Shown: piece by piece, positions 1 through 9,410 of the stretch
Numbering within the stretch: position 1 is the first letter of the stretch
Layout: each line of letters opens with the position of its first letter
Origin: Acidiferrobacterales bacterium
GTDB taxonomy: Bacteria > Pseudomonadota > Gammaproteobacteria > Acidiferrobacterales > SZUA-150
Assembly (NCBI GenBank): GCA_947258385.1
Contig: CAMYII010000101.1
Location: 1 to 45,234, forward strand
Direction: 5' to 3'
Length of the DNA: 45,234 nucleotides
Translations under genes and position numbers: made by a program
The notes under the pieces: generated by a model
Seen by the model: only the letters and a program-made list of their open reading frames with translations
Databases searched by the model: none
Told to the model about the DNA's origin: nothing

Positions 1-433
1 GCCACGGGTAACCGGGCATGATCGACTCCGGCACCACATCCCGCGGATTGATCAGGTGTGCCCGGTGCCACTCGTCGCTGTAACGTCCACCCACCCGGTG
101 CAGATCCGGCCCGGTGCGCTTGGAACCCCACTGGAACGGCCGGTCGTAGACAAACTCACCGGCCACAGAATAATGGCCGTAGCGCTCGGTCTCGGAACGG
201 AACGGCCGGATCATCTGCGAATGGCAGACCATGCAGGACTCCCGAATATAGATATCCCGGCCCGCCAGTCGCAATGCGCTGTAAGGCTCCAATCCCTCCA
301 CCGGCTCGGTGGTGGATTTCTGGAAAAACAGCGGGAGGATTTCCACGAGCCCCCCGATGCTGATGACCAGGACGACCAGGATCAACATCAAGCCCAGATT
401 GGTTTCAACTTTGTCGTGTGCAGTCTTCGCCAT
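1..433 (-). CDS. ccoO: cbb3-type cytochrome c oxidase subunit II, CcoO (3' end outside window)
   Basis: This is the membrane-anchored monoheme c subunit of cbb3 oxidase, which passes electrons to the CcoN catalytic subunit. The visible 144 codons start at an ATG 12 bases behind the ccoN stop codon. They show a single N-terminal membrane anchor (about residues 13-33) and then the heme c site CMVCH at residues 67-71, followed by SQMIRPF, which is characteristic of CcoO/FixO. The reading frame runs off the left edge after MPGYPW. The order ccoN-ccoO on the same strand is the normal operon order, so ccoQ/ccoP would be expected further left. Family assignment is firm; only the C-terminal part is missing. 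Confidence 0.96.
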   Translation of the reverse strand, partial: MAKTAHDKVETNLGLMLILVVLVISIGGLVEILPLFFQKSTTEPVEGLEPYSALRLAGRDIYIRESCMVCHSQMIRPFRSETERYGHYSVAGEFVYDRPFQWGSKRTGPDLHRVGGRYSDEWHRAHLINPRDVVPESIMPGYPW

Positions 434-445
434 ACCATCGACTCC

Positions 446-1861
446 TCAGTGCGCCGGTGCCGGGATCGCAGCGACGACCGGTTTGGCCCCGGCAATGGTC
501 CGCCACAGGTTATAGGCCATTACCACCATACCAGTCAGGAACAGCGCACCTCCCAGGAAGCGCACAATGTAATACGGGTGCATGGCCTCGACACTCTCAA
601 TAAAGCTGTACGTCAAGGTGCCATCATCGTTGACCGCGCCCCACATGAGTCCCTGCTGGACACCCGCCACCCACATCGACACGATATAAAGCGCCACGCC
701 AATGGTCGCGGTCCAGAAATGCACTTCCACGAGTTGCAGGCTGTAGAGTTTGCGGCCGAACAGCCGTGGGATAAGGAAGTACATGGCGCCGATGGAAATC
801 ATCGCCACCCAGCCGAGGGCGCCGGCGTGGACGTGACCAATGGTCCAGTCCGTGTAGTGCGAAAGGGCGTTGACGCTCTTGATCGCCATCATCGGGCCCT
901 CAAAGGTGGACATGCCGTAAAAGGACACCGAGACGATCAGAAACCGCAGTACCGGATCGGTACGAAGCTTCTGCCAGGCCCCGGAGAGCGTCATGATGCC
1001 GTTGATCATACCGCCCCAACTCGGCGCCAGCAGGATCAGGGAGAAGACCATGCCGACCGACTGGGTCCAGTCAGGCAGGGCCGTGTAATGCAGGTGATGC
1101 GGACCGGCCCAGATATAGGTGAAGATCAGGGCCCAGAAGTGCACGACCGAAAGTCGGTAGGAATAGACGGGGCGTTCGGCCTGCTTCGGCACGAAGTAGT
1201 ACATAATCCCAAGAAACCCGGCGGTCAGGAAAAAGCCGACCGCGTTATGGCCATACCACCACTGCACCATCGCGTCCTGGACGCCGGCATACACCGAATA
1301 GGACTTGAACAAGCTTACCGGCAGGGCGGCGCTGTTGATGACGTGCAGCACGGCGACGGTCAGAATAAAGCCGCCGAAGAACCAGTTAGCGACATAGATA
1401 TGGGGCGTCTTGCGTTTGAGGATGGTGCCGAAAAACACGACCGCGTAGGTCACCCATACCAGCGTGATCAGAATATCGATCGGCCATTCCAGTTCGGCAT
1501 ACTCCTTGGTGGTGGTGATACCCAGGGGCAGCGTGATGGCCGCCGAGATAATCACCAGCTGCCAACCCCAGAAGGTGAATGCCGCCAATGGGGCCGAATA
1601 AAGACGGGTGTGGCAGGTGCGTTGCACGACATAATAGGACGTGGCGAACAAGGCCGAACCACCGAAGGCGAAGATCACCGCATTGGTATGCAGGGCGCGC
1701 AGGCGACTGAAGGTCAGCCAGGGGATATCGAAATTCAGCGCCGGCCACGCCATCTGCGCCGCAATCAAGACCCCTACCAGCATTCCGACAATGCCCCAGA
1801 TAATGGTCACGACCGCGAATTGCCGGACAACCTTGTAATTGTAGGTTTCTTCAATGGCCAT
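446..1861 (-). CDS. ccoN: cbb3-type cytochrome c oxidase catalytic subunit I, CcoN
   Basis: This heme-copper oxidase subunit reduces oxygen to water at the b3-CuB centre and pumps protons in the inner membrane; cbb3 enzymes have high oxygen affinity. Its 471 residues are the usual length and strongly hydrophobic. The expected ligands are all present: H58 and H345 for low-spin heme b, H343 for heme b3, H205 with the pair H255/H256 for CuB, and Y249 at the position of the cross-linked tyrosine. These roles are assigned by family comparison. The ATG at 1861 follows a G-rich stretch. ccoO follows after 12 bases, so the two are co-transcribed. A Yip1-family gene lies upstream on the same strand. 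Confidence 0.98.
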   Translation of the reverse strand: MAIEETYNYKVVRQFAVVTIIWGIVGMLVGVLIAAQMAWPALNFDIPWLTFSRLRALHTNAVIFAFGGSALFATSYYVVQRTCHTRLYSAPLAAFTFWGWQLVIISAAITLPLGITTTKEYAELEWPIDILITLVWVTYAVVFFGTILKRKTPHIYVANWFFGGFILTVAVLHVINSAALPVSLFKSYSVYAGVQDAMVQWWYGHNAVGFFLTAGFLGIMYYFVPKQAERPVYSYRLSVVHFWALIFTYIWAGPHHLHYTALPDWTQSVGMVFSLILLAPSWGGMINGIMTLSGAWQKLRTDPVLRFLIVSVSFYGMSTFEGPMMAIKSVNALSHYTDWTIGHVHAGALGWVAMISIGAMYFLIPRLFGRKLYSLQLVEVHFWTATIGVALYIVSMWVAGVQQGLMWGAVNDDGTLTYSFIESVEAMHPYYIVRFLGGALFLTGMVVMAYNLWRTIAGAKPVVAAIPAPAH

Positions 1862-1913
1862 ACGCCCCCCGTCAGCTTTCCAAGTTTAACGACTCAGCCT
1901 GAGCTCCAGCAGA

Positions 1914-2516
1914 CTAACTGGTGAAAACAGGGCCAATGCCCATGGTCCAAAGTGCTACCGTGGCTGCCAACACGGCGACCAGGGTCACCAGCCCTACGGC
2001 CAGCACGGCGGTGGAAAACAGGAATCCCCTGTCTTTGGAGACCCCCATCATGATCGGCACACCGGTGTAGAGCAGATACACGGTGTAGGCCAGCGCCGGT
2101 AACCCGAGAAGGAAATTCAACCACAGCACCGGATACAGTCCCATGATCCCGATCAAGAACAAAGGCGTCGCCGTGTAGGCCGCAAGCCCGATGCTTTGCG
2201 GCAGGTCCTGCTCGGCGCCGTAGGTTTGACCCATCCAATGGATGAGCTTGCCGATGGTGAACACGGCCACCAGCACTGTGATGTAATAAAGGACAGCGAT
2301 GGTCGCGGCGCTGGCGAGCGTTAGCCTCACTACCTCGCCTACACGAAACGACCAGCCGATCTGCGTGGTCCCGATGAAACCGGCCAGGGGCGGGATAGCC
2401 GCCAACAACAGCACGTGAGTGCAATAACAGCGCCCGATCGAACACCGCTCTTTGTGGATGGTCTTCCACTCCTCTTCCGGGTGCGCAAACAGGCCCCAGA
2501 CATGTTGTAGCAACAT
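1914..2516 (-). CDS. Yip1-family (DUF1282-type) multispanning membrane protein
   Basis: This 200-residue protein begins with a short soluble stretch containing HPEEEWKTIHKE and continues as about five hydrophobic segments. The pattern, an N-terminal W-x(n)-P-EEEW block followed by a Yip1 membrane domain, is typical of bacterial Yip1/DUF1282 proteins, whose biochemical role is not established. The ATG at 2516 lies behind a GGAGAG sequence. The gene is upstream of ccoN on the same strand with a gap of 52 bases, so it may share a transcript with the oxidase, but no functional link is shown. A longer overlapping frame at 1894-2523 is a shadow. Confidence 0.85.
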   Translation of the reverse strand: MLLQHVWGLFAHPEEEWKTIHKERCSIGRCYCTHVLLLAAIPPLAGFIGTTQIGWSFRVGEVVRLTLASAATIAVLYYITVLVAVFTIGKLIHWMGQTYGAEQDLPQSIGLAAYTATPLFLIGIMGLYPVLWLNFLLGLPALAYTVYLLYTGVPIMMGVSKDRGFLFSTAVLAVGLVTLVAVLAATVALWTMGIGPVFTS

Positions 2517-2858
2517 AAATCAAACTCTCCTTAGATATCTTGTCTCATCCGACCTAGTTGGTCTTGCCAGTGGGTGTTACCGCGCTTCGCTTAACCATTT
2601 TCTTCGCATGGATATCAGAAATGCTTGCGTAAGTGTATGAATTATCTATATAATTATAAATCCAGCGCGCGGGCAATTATATCGTATAAGCACACATTGC
2701 GCGAGTCTATGCGGCTCGACCAGCCGTGGACTTTATTATGGGCCGATAGAAAGCGGCCCGCGTTCGAGGCCGGCATCCACCGGGGTGGTGCAAACCCGGT
2801 TTTTCGCATCCTGGTAAAATGCCTGTCACAACAACCGCGTTCTGATTACTATTGCCCC
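2517..2858. promoter_or_regulatory. Divergent intergenic region between the Yip1-ccoNO and ccoIS transcription units
   Basis: This 342-base gap separates two divergently read units and must hold promoters for both, unless the first is read from further away. An AT-rich stretch sits near 2640-2660. I see no FNR-type palindrome (TTGAT-N4-ATCAA) here, although cbb3 genes are often under such control. A frame open upstream of ccoI through this region is taken to be non-coding, because the ccoI family starts near 2859. Confidence 0.4.
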
Positions 2859-5366
2859 ATGCCGGCCCCACCGTATTTAGCAGTCACAGATTCCAGTGCC
2901 CAGGACGACGCCTCGCCGACGCACTGTTTCCACTGCGGCCTGCCCAATCCGCAAGGCGCTGAATTTATTGTCGACATCGACGGCCGGCCGCGGCGGATGT
3001 GTTGCGGGGGTTGTCAGGCCGTCGCGCAGACCATTGTCGATGCGGGCCTGGAGGAGTTCTACAAGCACCGCAGCCGGCACGCGCCGACGGGTCGCGAGCT
3101 GGTCCCGGATTTTCTGCGCAAGACAACCATCTACGACAACCCGGAGGTGCAAAAAAGCTTCGTCCGCAGCGAAACGGAAACCATTCGCGAGGCCTCGCTG
3201 ATCCTCGAAGGGATCACCTGCGCGGCCTGCCTCTGGCTCAACGAGCGCCACCTCGCGGCCCTGCCGGGGGTGCTGTCGGTCAGTATCAACTACGCGACCC
3301 ACCGCGCGCGCGTGCGCTGGGACGACAACCGCATCCGCCTGAGTGATGTCCTGCGGGCCGTCAGCCGCATCGGCTATCTCGCGCATCCTTACGACCCCGA
3401 CCGCCAACAGCAACTGCTGGAACAGGAGCGGCGCGGTTACCTGCAGCGGCTCGGGGTCGCCGGTGTGCTCGGCATGCAGGTTATGATCCTGGCCGTCGCG
3501 CTCTACGGCGGCGACTGGTTCGGCATGGAACGTCCCTTTCGGCATTTCTTTTCCTGGCTCAGCCTGGGGCTGACGCTGCCCGTGGTCCTGTTCGCGGCAC
3601 AGCCCTTTTTCCGGGCGGCCTGGCGGGATCTCCGGCATTGGCAGACCGGCATGGATGTGCCCGTCACCCTCGGCATCGGCATTGCCTTCGGTGCTTCCGC
3701 CTGGGCCACGTGGCAGGGTCAGGGCCATGTCTATTTCGATTCGGTGGTGATGTTCGTGTTTTTCCTGCTCGCGAGCCGCTATTTCGAGCTGGCGGCACGC
3801 AAGCGCGCGGCCGAGACCTCGGAATACCTGGTGCACCGGGCACCGGCCATGGCCGCGCGCCTCATCGCGGCCGGCGGGGAGGAGCGTGAGGAGTTGATTC
3901 CGGCCGCGGAACTGTGCCCCGGCGACCGCGTGCTGATCCGTCCCGGCGACACGGTACCGGCCGATGGCAGGGTGCTCGGGGGCACCTCCAGTGTCGATGA
4001 ATCGCTGCTCACGGGCGAGAGCCTGCCGTTGGTGAAACGCCCGGGACAGGCCCTGACCGGGGGCAGCATTAACCGCGAAAGCCCGTTGACCATGGAAGTG
4101 GAGAAGACCGGTCCGGATACCCTCCTCGCCAGCATGCTGCGCCTGCTGGACCGTGCCCAGACCGAGAAACCCCGCCTCGCCCGTCTGGCCGACCGCATCG
4201 CCGGCTGGTTCGTCGCCGCCGTGCTGCTGCTGGCCGCCGCCGTCGCGCTTTACTGGTGGCAGCACGACGCCGGCCGCTGGCTGCCGATCACGCTTGCCGT
4301 GCTGGTCGCCACCTGTCCCTGCGCACTGTCACTCGCGACCCCCACCGCCATCACCGCCGCCACGGGAACGTTGACGCGGCTGGGCGTACTTACCACCCGC
4401 GGCCATACCCTGGAGACGCTGGCCCGCGCCACGCATTTCGTGTTTGACAAGACCGGAACGCTCACCGAAGGCCGGCTGCAGGTGTCGTCCATTCATCCGC
4501 TCTCCCAGCTGAGCGCCGAGGAATGCCTGCGACGCGCCGCCAGTCTTGAGCGCCAATCAGAGCACCCGATCGCCCGGGCGCTGTTGGAGGCCGCTGATCA
4601 CATCACTCTGACCACCGCGAGCGACATCATCAGCACACCCGGTAGCGGCCTCATGGGCGTGGTCGAAGGCGACAGACATTATATTGGTACGCCTCTTTTT
4701 ATTCAGTCACAGACCGGCCTGCTGGCCGAGCCGATAACCCTGGCAAAGCTGCAGCACAGCGGACATACCGTGGTGCTATTCGCCGAGCGCGAAGCGCTGC
4801 TCGCCGCCTTCGCGCTTAGCGACGAGTTGCGACCCGGCGCGAAGGCCTTAATCGAGGCATTGAAAGCCAAGGGCAAGACGGTGTGGCTATTGACGGGCGA
4901 CCAACGCCAGGCCGCGCAGCGCAGCGCCAGCGCCGCCGGTATCGATAACGTTGCCTGGTCCCTGACTCCCGAGGACAAATTACGGTCCGTGCAGGCGTTG
5001 CAACACAGTGGCGCGGTGGTGGCGATGGTCGGTGATGGCGTCAATGATGCCCCCGTGCTGCGCGCGGCCCACGTCTCCGTCGCCATGGGCAGCGGCACCC
5101 AGCTGGCGGCGGCCAACGCCGACATGATATTACTGTCGCAACGATTGGCGCACCTCGGCACCGCCGTCAACACCGCGCGCAAGACGCTTGCCATCGTACG
5201 CCAGAACCTTATCTGGGCGGCGGGTTATAACCTTACCATTTTGCCGCTGGCCGCCGCCGGTCATATAAGGCCCTGGATGGCGGCCCTCGGCATGTCCTTG
5301 AGCTCACTGCTGGTCGTGGCCAACGCCATGCGGCTCGGCAGACGTCAACGCAGTCCCGACGATTAA
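2859..5366 (+). CDS. ccoI: CcoI/FixI-type copper-transporting P1B ATPase
   Basis: This copper-exporting P-type ATPase is needed to supply copper to cbb3 oxidase. Domains in order: an N-terminal cysteine-rich region (CFHCG near 23-27, CCGGC near 48-52), a heavy-metal-associated domain with GITCAAC (C121/C124), eight predicted membrane segments, the actuator TGES, the intramembrane CPC motif at 486-488, the phosphorylation site DKTGTLT with D530, SEHP near 567-569 and the hinge GDGVND near 724-729. All catalytic residues are intact. The frame is open further upstream, but ATG 2859 gives a family-like N-terminus and 835 residues. ccoS follows three bases after the stop codon, the usual ccoI-ccoS pairing. 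Confidence 0.96.
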   Translation: MPAPPYLAVTDSSAQDDASPTHCFHCGLPNPQGAEFIVDIDGRPRRMCCGGCQAVAQTIVDAGLEEFYKHRSRHAPTGRELVPDFLRKTTIYDNPEVQKSFVRSETETIREASLILEGITCAACLWLNERHLAALPGVLSVSINYATHRARVRWDDNRIRLSDVLRAVSRIGYLAHPYDPDRQQQLLEQERRGYLQRLGVAGVLGMQVMILAVALYGGDWFGMERPFRHFFSWLSLGLTLPVVLFAAQPFFRAAWRDLRHWQTGMDVPVTLGIGIAFGASAWATWQGQGHVYFDSVVMFVFFLLASRYFELAARKRAAETSEYLVHRAPAMAARLIAAGGEEREELIPAAELCPGDRVLIRPGDTVPADGRVLGGTSSVDESLLTGESLPLVKRPGQALTGGSINRESPLTMEVEKTGPDTLLASMLRLLDRAQTEKPRLARLADRIAGWFVAAVLLLAAAVALYWWQHDAGRWLPITLAVLVATCPCALSLATPTAITAATGTLTRLGVLTTRGHTLETLARATHFVFDKTGTLTEGRLQVSSIHPLSQLSAEECLRRAASLERQSEHPIARALLEAADHITLTTASDIISTPGSGLMGVVEGDRHYIGTPLFIQSQTGLLAEPITLAKLQHSGHTVVLFAEREALLAAFALSDELRPGAKALIEALKAKGKTVWLLTGDQRQAAQRSASAAGIDNVAWSLTPEDKLRSVQALQHSGAVVAMVGDGVNDAPVLRAAHVSVAMGSGTQLAAANADMILLSQRLAHLGTAVNTARKTLAIVRQNLIWAAGYNLTILPLAAAGHIRPWMAALGMSLSSLLVVANAMRLGRRQRSPDD

Positions 5367-5369
5367 GAC

Positions 5370-5552
5370 ATGGAAGTGATTTACCTGCTCATCCCGATTG
5401 CCGTTGTCCTGGTCGGCATCATCATCTGGGTCTTTTTCTGGGCGGTGAAGAGCGGACAGTTCGACGACCTGGAAGGCCCGGGGCACAAGATTCTGATGGA
5501 TGAGGATGAGCCGATGGAGGATGTGTGGCAGAAGAAGGATTCTGAGAAATAA
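5370..5552 (+). CDS. ccoS: cbb3 oxidase maturation protein CcoS
   Basis: CcoS is a small single-span membrane protein required for cofactor insertion into cbb3 oxidase. The 60 residues consist of one hydrophobic helix (about 4-27) followed by the conserved cytoplasmic segment FWAVKSGQFDDLEGPGHK, and an acidic tail. It starts three bases behind ccoI and is certainly translated with it. A diverged second copy of its last 30 or so codons lies 1.6 kb downstream at 7059-7150, which is unusual; see the pseudogene entry. Confidence 0.95.
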   Translation: MEVIYLLIPIAVVLVGIIIWVFFWAVKSGQFDDLEGPGHKILMDEDEPMEDVWQKKDSEK

Positions 5553-5595
5553 CGAATCGGTTGAGGTCTGGTTGAGCTCTGAACGGCTGAGTTTT

Positions 5596-6264
5596 GGATC
5601 GCCTTCGGCGATAATAAAAGCTACTAACGGGGTTCCGCGCCCGTACGACGGGTCCCTTTTCTTTGTTCGCGCAAAGAAAAGGGACGAAAAGAAAGCGCGC
5701 CCGGAGACTTGCCCCACACCAATCGATTCTCGATTGGTGTGGGGTGCCCTGCGCTGCTCGCAAGAAGCGGCGCTCGCTAACTCGGAATGCGCCTATTGGC
5801 GCATTTGCCTCGGCCAAGAGCTCGCGTGGTCTCCGCTTCTTGCTCCGCTGCTCGGCGGCGTCTAACGGGATTAACACCCGTACCTGCCGGAGTTTAAGGT
5901 TCACCGCAACGCCATGTGACCGGTACAATAAAATACGTTTCTTAGCTGTACCCGTAAATTCGGTCTACGGACTGGGAAACGATGAGGGGAGTGTTGTGTT
6001 CATCCCGTCAGTCCTCGCTGAGGCCGCTTCCGCGCATCCCTGCGCTCTCGCGGCACTGGTACTTCCTGTACGGCGTACCGGAGAAAAACCGGGATCAGCG
6101 CGAGCTCTTGGCCGAGGCAGCCCAAGCACTCAATTGTTTTTTAATTGAGTGCTTGGGTCCGAGTTAGCGAGCGTTGGCTACTTTCTTTGCGCAAACAAAG
6201 AAAGTAGCCCGTCGTGCGGGGGCGGAACCCCGCTAATAGCCTTTTAATTCGCCGAAGGCGAGAC
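5596..6264. repeat. Large hairpin repeat element, copy A (left arm - inverted core - right arm)
   Basis: About 670 bp with related arms in inverted orientation. The left arm opens with the palindrome ATCGCCTTCGGCGAT (5598-5612) and the right arm closes with TCGCCGAAGGCGA. Each arm holds a series of hairpins. The clearest are 5652-5685 (stem GTCCCTTTTCTTTG) and 6178-6207 (stem CTACTTTCTTTG), which differ in sequence but each pair perfectly. Others are a CCCCACACCAATCGA stem in the left arm, an ATGCGCC stem in the left arm and its counterpart CCCAAGCACTCAATT stem in the right arm. The centre, about 5870-6005, is the reverse complement of the core of copy C. Open frames here show no coding character. 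No transposase is present. Confidence 0.85.
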
Positions 6265-6400
6265 AAATTCGCAGCTGCACAACGTCGATGATCTTCTTGA
6301 AACCCTGTCAAACCAAAGCTTTACTACTCATATCCCTGTGATATAAAACAAACATGGCTCCATTATTTTACAGCTACATCTGGATTCTCAACATATTCAG

Positions 6401-7039
6401 TTGCGTAACCATGTTAACAAGCGACTTATGACGGCGCTTGCAGTTCAAATTGGTGGTAAAGACAGATGTGTTGCCGGCAGAGAAGACGTTCGGTTTCTTA
6501 TGGCAACGCTGGTGGGAGCAAATACCGGCGCACCAAATCTACATGTCGGGAGCGTAATCTCTCATCGCCCTACAGAATGTGAGTACCTGACCTGGATAAG
6601 TGAAAATATAGAGGTCGGAGAGGAACTCGCGATTACAATAACAGGCAGCACTGAGTATTCGGACGTTCTGCGGCGCAACGTTTCAGATCCGACTCAGACG
6701 ATGAGGCGCTTGCGTGAGCTTGAAAGGAAATCTGAAGGTAAACCTACACCACCACTACCGGTACTCTATCCGAATCTGGCCTTTGAGATAACGGTTAACG
6801 GAAAACCAGAGGTCACAGCCTTTCTTGAGAGTCTCAACCAGATCCAATTAGAGCTTACGTGGCATGATGCAAAAGGAATTCACCTATCCGCGATTAGTAT
6901 ATCAAGCATCGGGGACGGAAGAACAAAATCCAAGGGATGGATTCAAAGAGAACTAAAGCTTAGCGACATAGCCTCCGTTAGAATCACAGACGTACCGGAT
7001 AATGAAGCGAGTAAGATGATACAAAGCGCCGCCACTTGA
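6401..7039 (+). CDS. Unrecognised 200-212 residue protein
   Basis: I do not recognise this protein. It is a well-mixed soluble sequence without signal peptide, membrane helix or obvious catalytic motif, and with a normal amino-acid composition. It has an early V-SHRPTECEYLTW region and a later SISSIGDGRTKSKGW segment, and looks like a compact alpha/beta domain. The frame opens with TTG at 6401; the first in-frame ATG is at 6428, and neither has a strong ribosome binding site. It lies between repeat copy A and the decayed ccoS copy, so it is probably cargo of the event that split this locus. Base composition is lower in GC than the ccoI-ccoS genes. Confidence 0.6.
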   Translation: MRNHVNKRLMTALAVQIGGKDRCVAGREDVRFLMATLVGANTGAPNLHVGSVISHRPTECEYLTWISENIEVGEELAITITGSTEYSDVLRRNVSDPTQTMRRLRELERKSEGKPTPPLPVLYPNLAFEITVNGKPEVTAFLESLNQIQLELTWHDAKGIHLSAISISSIGDGRTKSKGWIQRELKLSDIASVRITDVPDNEASKMIQSAAT

Positions 7040-7058
7040 TCCTAACATTAACGAAATG

Positions 7059-7150
7059 TCTGGGCGATGAAGAGCCGGGCAGTTCGATGACTCGGAAGCT
7101 CCGCGGCATAAGATTCTAATGGATGAGCATCAGTCGATGGAGGATGTGCC
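7059..7150 (+). pseudogene. Decayed duplicate of the ccoS 3' end
   Basis: The sequence aligns with ccoS positions 5442-5528 at roughly 80 percent identity by eye. It includes TCTGGGCG, CAGTTCGA, AAGATTCTAATGGATGAG and CGATGGAGGATGTG. In the matching frame it reads ILMDEHQSMEDV against ILMDEDEPMEDV in intact ccoS. It lacks the start and the membrane helix and has small indels. It fuses by chance in frame with the sulfotransferase gene behind it, so a longer frame starting at 7119 is an artefact. It forms a direct repeat with ccoS, flanking about 1.5 kb that contains repeat copy A and the unknown gene. Confidence 0.8.
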
Positions 7151-7187
7151 ATCGAGGGATTGGCCCACAAAAGCAGTAGGAATACAT

Positions 7188-8096
7188 ATGTTACCGAATT
7201 TCGTAATCATAGGGGCCCAAAAATCGGCTTCCACGTTCATCCAGCATTGCCTGGCTGAGCACCCTGAGGTCTATATGCCTTCAGGCGAAACACCATTCTT
7301 TGAGTCCCCCGATTATGAACAACTCACTATCTCGTCGTTAAAGACGATATTAAACGGAAGGACAGAGAAAAGGGTAGGTATAAAAAGGCCAAGTTATATC
7401 GGAAAACCCGAAGTCCCTTACAGAATCCAAACACACCTGCCTCACGCAAAACTGGTTGCTGTCTTGAGAAATCCGGTCGAACGAGCGATCTCCGCATACC
7501 ATCACTACATAAATGGTGGCTTTATACCTGTTCGAAACGTTGAAAAAGGGATGAGACAGTTGTTGGATGGAGCGTATCAAGACAAATACACGCGCTCTCG
7601 GGAAATCATCGAGTTTGGTTTCTACTATAAATACTTGGTTCAATATCAATATTTCTTTGAAAGAAAGCAACTTCTTATTCTTCTGCATGAGAATATTCTG
7701 GCAGATAGACTGAGTTCTGTTCAAACAATATATTCGTTTCTTGACATCGACCCTCGCTATGTTCCTAAAGCCATAAATGCAAGACCTCAGGCAGTTCATT
7801 ATAACATTCCTCGTCTAAGATTTTTGTCGCTACGAAATCGGTTTATCTACTACTATAATCCCGACCGTACTCGCGTTTTCATGAGGGAAGATAACCCAAT
7901 CGGCAAGGCCGTCGCCGATACTATTGCAGCAATCGACGACAGACTACTATCAATCGTTTTCAAGAATAGAAAACCGGCTGTGAGTGCGGAATTGAAGGAT
8001 CGTTTATTTGAGATATACAGGGGAGACATTGAGAGGCTTCAATCATATACCGGTATAGATCTAAGCCATTGGAAACCGAGCTACGGGACAGCCTAG
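7188..8096 (+). CDS. Sulfotransferase family protein (PAPS-dependent)
   Basis: Predicted to transfer sulfate from PAPS to a hydroxyl or amino group of an acceptor such as a glycan or lipid. The 5'-phosphosulfate-binding loop GAQKSASTFI lies near residues 9-18, and the 3'-phosphate-binding motif RNPVERAISAYHHY begins around residue 93, both as in the heparan-type sulfotransferase fold. The 302-residue length is normal. I chose ATG 7188 because the protein begins MLPNFVIIG, as usual for the family; the upstream extension from 7119 is the ccoS fragment. GC is low and codon use differs from the ccoI-ccoS genes, suggesting acquisition. No glycan genes are adjacent, so the substrate is unknown. Confidence 0.9.
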   Translation: MLPNFVIIGAQKSASTFIQHCLAEHPEVYMPSGETPFFESPDYEQLTISSLKTILNGRTEKRVGIKRPSYIGKPEVPYRIQTHLPHAKLVAVLRNPVERAISAYHHYINGGFIPVRNVEKGMRQLLDGAYQDKYTRSREIIEFGFYYKYLVQYQYFFERKQLLILLHENILADRLSSVQTIYSFLDIDPRYVPKAINARPQAVHYNIPRLRFLSLRNRFIYYYNPDRTRVFMREDNPIGKAVADTIAAIDDRLLSIVFKNRKPAVSAELKDRLFEIYRGDIERLQSYTGIDLSHWKPSYGTA

Positions 8097-8275
8097 TCCT
8101 GCAACATTACTCACAAGTAAAGATATATTAATTTAATGATGCCGGTGACTAGCAAAAAATCTTGCACGGATATTCGGAATTATTGAGCTCAACAGTGAAA
8201 ACGGCATATGAGACTGATGACTTATCTGAATTTTTTCTGGCTGCAGAAATAGGATTTGAACTGATTACGACAGTT

Positions 8276-8791
8276 TTACTTCGCCCCATTGTTGTATGAA
8301 CGTTCTTCGAATTGGATCAGATCTATCATTGACTTCCCGCTAAACTCACCAACGTCATCAGGCTCAAGATGCTGTCTTTTCTCTTTCAAGATCACACCAC
8401 CAGGTCCCTCAACCCCGTCCTTCCAGTAAGCTCTTGTAAACGGTGTCTTGAGATGCCATTTTAGGAGTTTGAAACCGAAATACTCCTCGATTGTCGCCCT
8501 GCCCGCGCCATGCGGTGTAAATTTCTTGTTCTTCCCGAGCTCACCGGTAACAAATAGATTATTGCCGTCTGTATTAGGCAAAAACACATTCCACTTCAGT
8601 ACCCTCAAGGCCTTCAAGGCCTGCTGCTCTGAATCAGGCGAGAACATAATCGGGATTTCCTTTCCGTCATGAAGAATGTATGTCGTGATACCGGTGGTCT
8701 CTTTATGCAACAACCCATATGTGTTAATTGGATCGTGCATGCTACAACCGGCACAGATGAATAATATTGTAGCTGTCAGAGTATGCTTCAT
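8276..8791 (-). CDS. Putative lipoprotein of unknown function
   Basis: The 171-residue protein starts with MKHTLTATILFICAGC, a short hydrophobic signal ending in a plausible lipobox (C-A-G-C, with an atypical cysteine at -3). The rest is a soluble domain I cannot assign. It contains YILHDGKEIPIMFSPDSE and a GAGRATIEEYFGFKLLKW segment, giving the look of a small envelope-associated domain. It lies alone, with 179 bases of featureless AT-rich sequence between it and the convergent sulfotransferase. Low GC content like its neighbour suggests that both belong to the same accessory patch. Confidence 0.7.
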   Translation of the reverse strand: MKHTLTATILFICAGCSMHDPINTYGLLHKETTGITTYILHDGKEIPIMFSPDSEQQALKALRVLKWNVFLPNTDGNNLFVTGELGKNKKFTPHGAGRATIEEYFGFKLLKWHLKTPFTRAYWKDGVEGPGGVILKEKRQHLEPDDVGEFSGKSMIDLIQFEERSYNNGAK

Positions 8792-8867
8792 CGTACGACC
8801 AGTATAATAGCGGTATAAATAAACACCATCAGGCCGGGGCCGGTTGTCTATGGCCGGTCAATTTGCA

Positions 8868-9293
8868 TTATTCCAATGCCAAGGCAAAATGATAGCCCGT
8901 GATATCCATTCGTTTTCCCAAGTAGAACCTGTGGGCACCGAACCGGTGCACACCGGAATCGAGATGCAGTTGGCCGCACGAATGTGTCTTCGCGTAATCG
9001 ACAAGCCAGTCGAACATAGCGGCGCCGTAGCCCTTGGAACGGCTGTTTTCGTCCGTGACGAGGTCGTCGACGTAGAGGTGCCTGCCCATGGCGAGATTTT
9101 CGATAATTCTAAAACCGGCGACCGATTTAATGGCTCCATTGTCATAAAGGCAGGCCAGGCGGTATCCTTCACTGATCTGTTTGCGCACGCGCTCCAGAAA
9201 ATCTTTTTCATTGACATGGGGCCGCAACTGCGCCATCACGGGATAGCACGCGCTTATATCCTCTGCAGCATTTACGACCGTTATATCACTCAT
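8868..9293 (-). CDS. GNAT family N-acetyltransferase
   Basis: A 141-residue single-domain acetyl-CoA-dependent N-acetyltransferase. The acetyl-CoA pyrophosphate-binding motif A is seen as RSKGYGAAMFDWL after the beta-strand LYVDDLVTDE, and the C-terminal motif B region holds HRFGAHRFYLGKRM. This matches the compact GNAT fold. The substrate cannot be told. The gene is leftward, 117 bases beyond the UPF0016 gene stop codon, and may be read from the same promoter. Confidence 0.9.
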   Translation of the reverse strand: MSDITVVNAAEDISACYPVMAQLRPHVNEKDFLERVRKQISEGYRLACLYDNGAIKSVAGFRIIENLAMGRHLYVDDLVTDENSRSKGYGAAMFDWLVDYAKTHSCGQLHLDSGVHRFGAHRFYLGKRMDITGYHFALALE

Positions 9294-9410
9294 TGGTGGG
9301 TTTCTCTTTGGTGTAAACGACCAGAACCCGTTACCGCGTCGCCTGGCGGTTGCATAAGGACCCGTGTCCGTTTTTCTGTGGCGCCGTCAGGAGGCGCTCT
9401 ACCGCATATA

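Noticed and set aside
56-1924. 622-codon open frame on the forward strand across the cco genes
   Set aside because: It is the antisense shadow of ccoO and ccoN, rich in H, R, D and Q, with no family resemblance.
5422-6148. Several open frames of 120-170 codons in repeat copy A
   Set aside because: The same translations recur in copies B and C at different frames and follow the hairpin modules, so they reflect the repeat, not genes.
7119-7187. N-terminal extension of the sulfotransferase from ATG 7119
   Set aside because: These codons are the decayed ccoS 3' end; the enzyme family starts at MLPNFVIIG.
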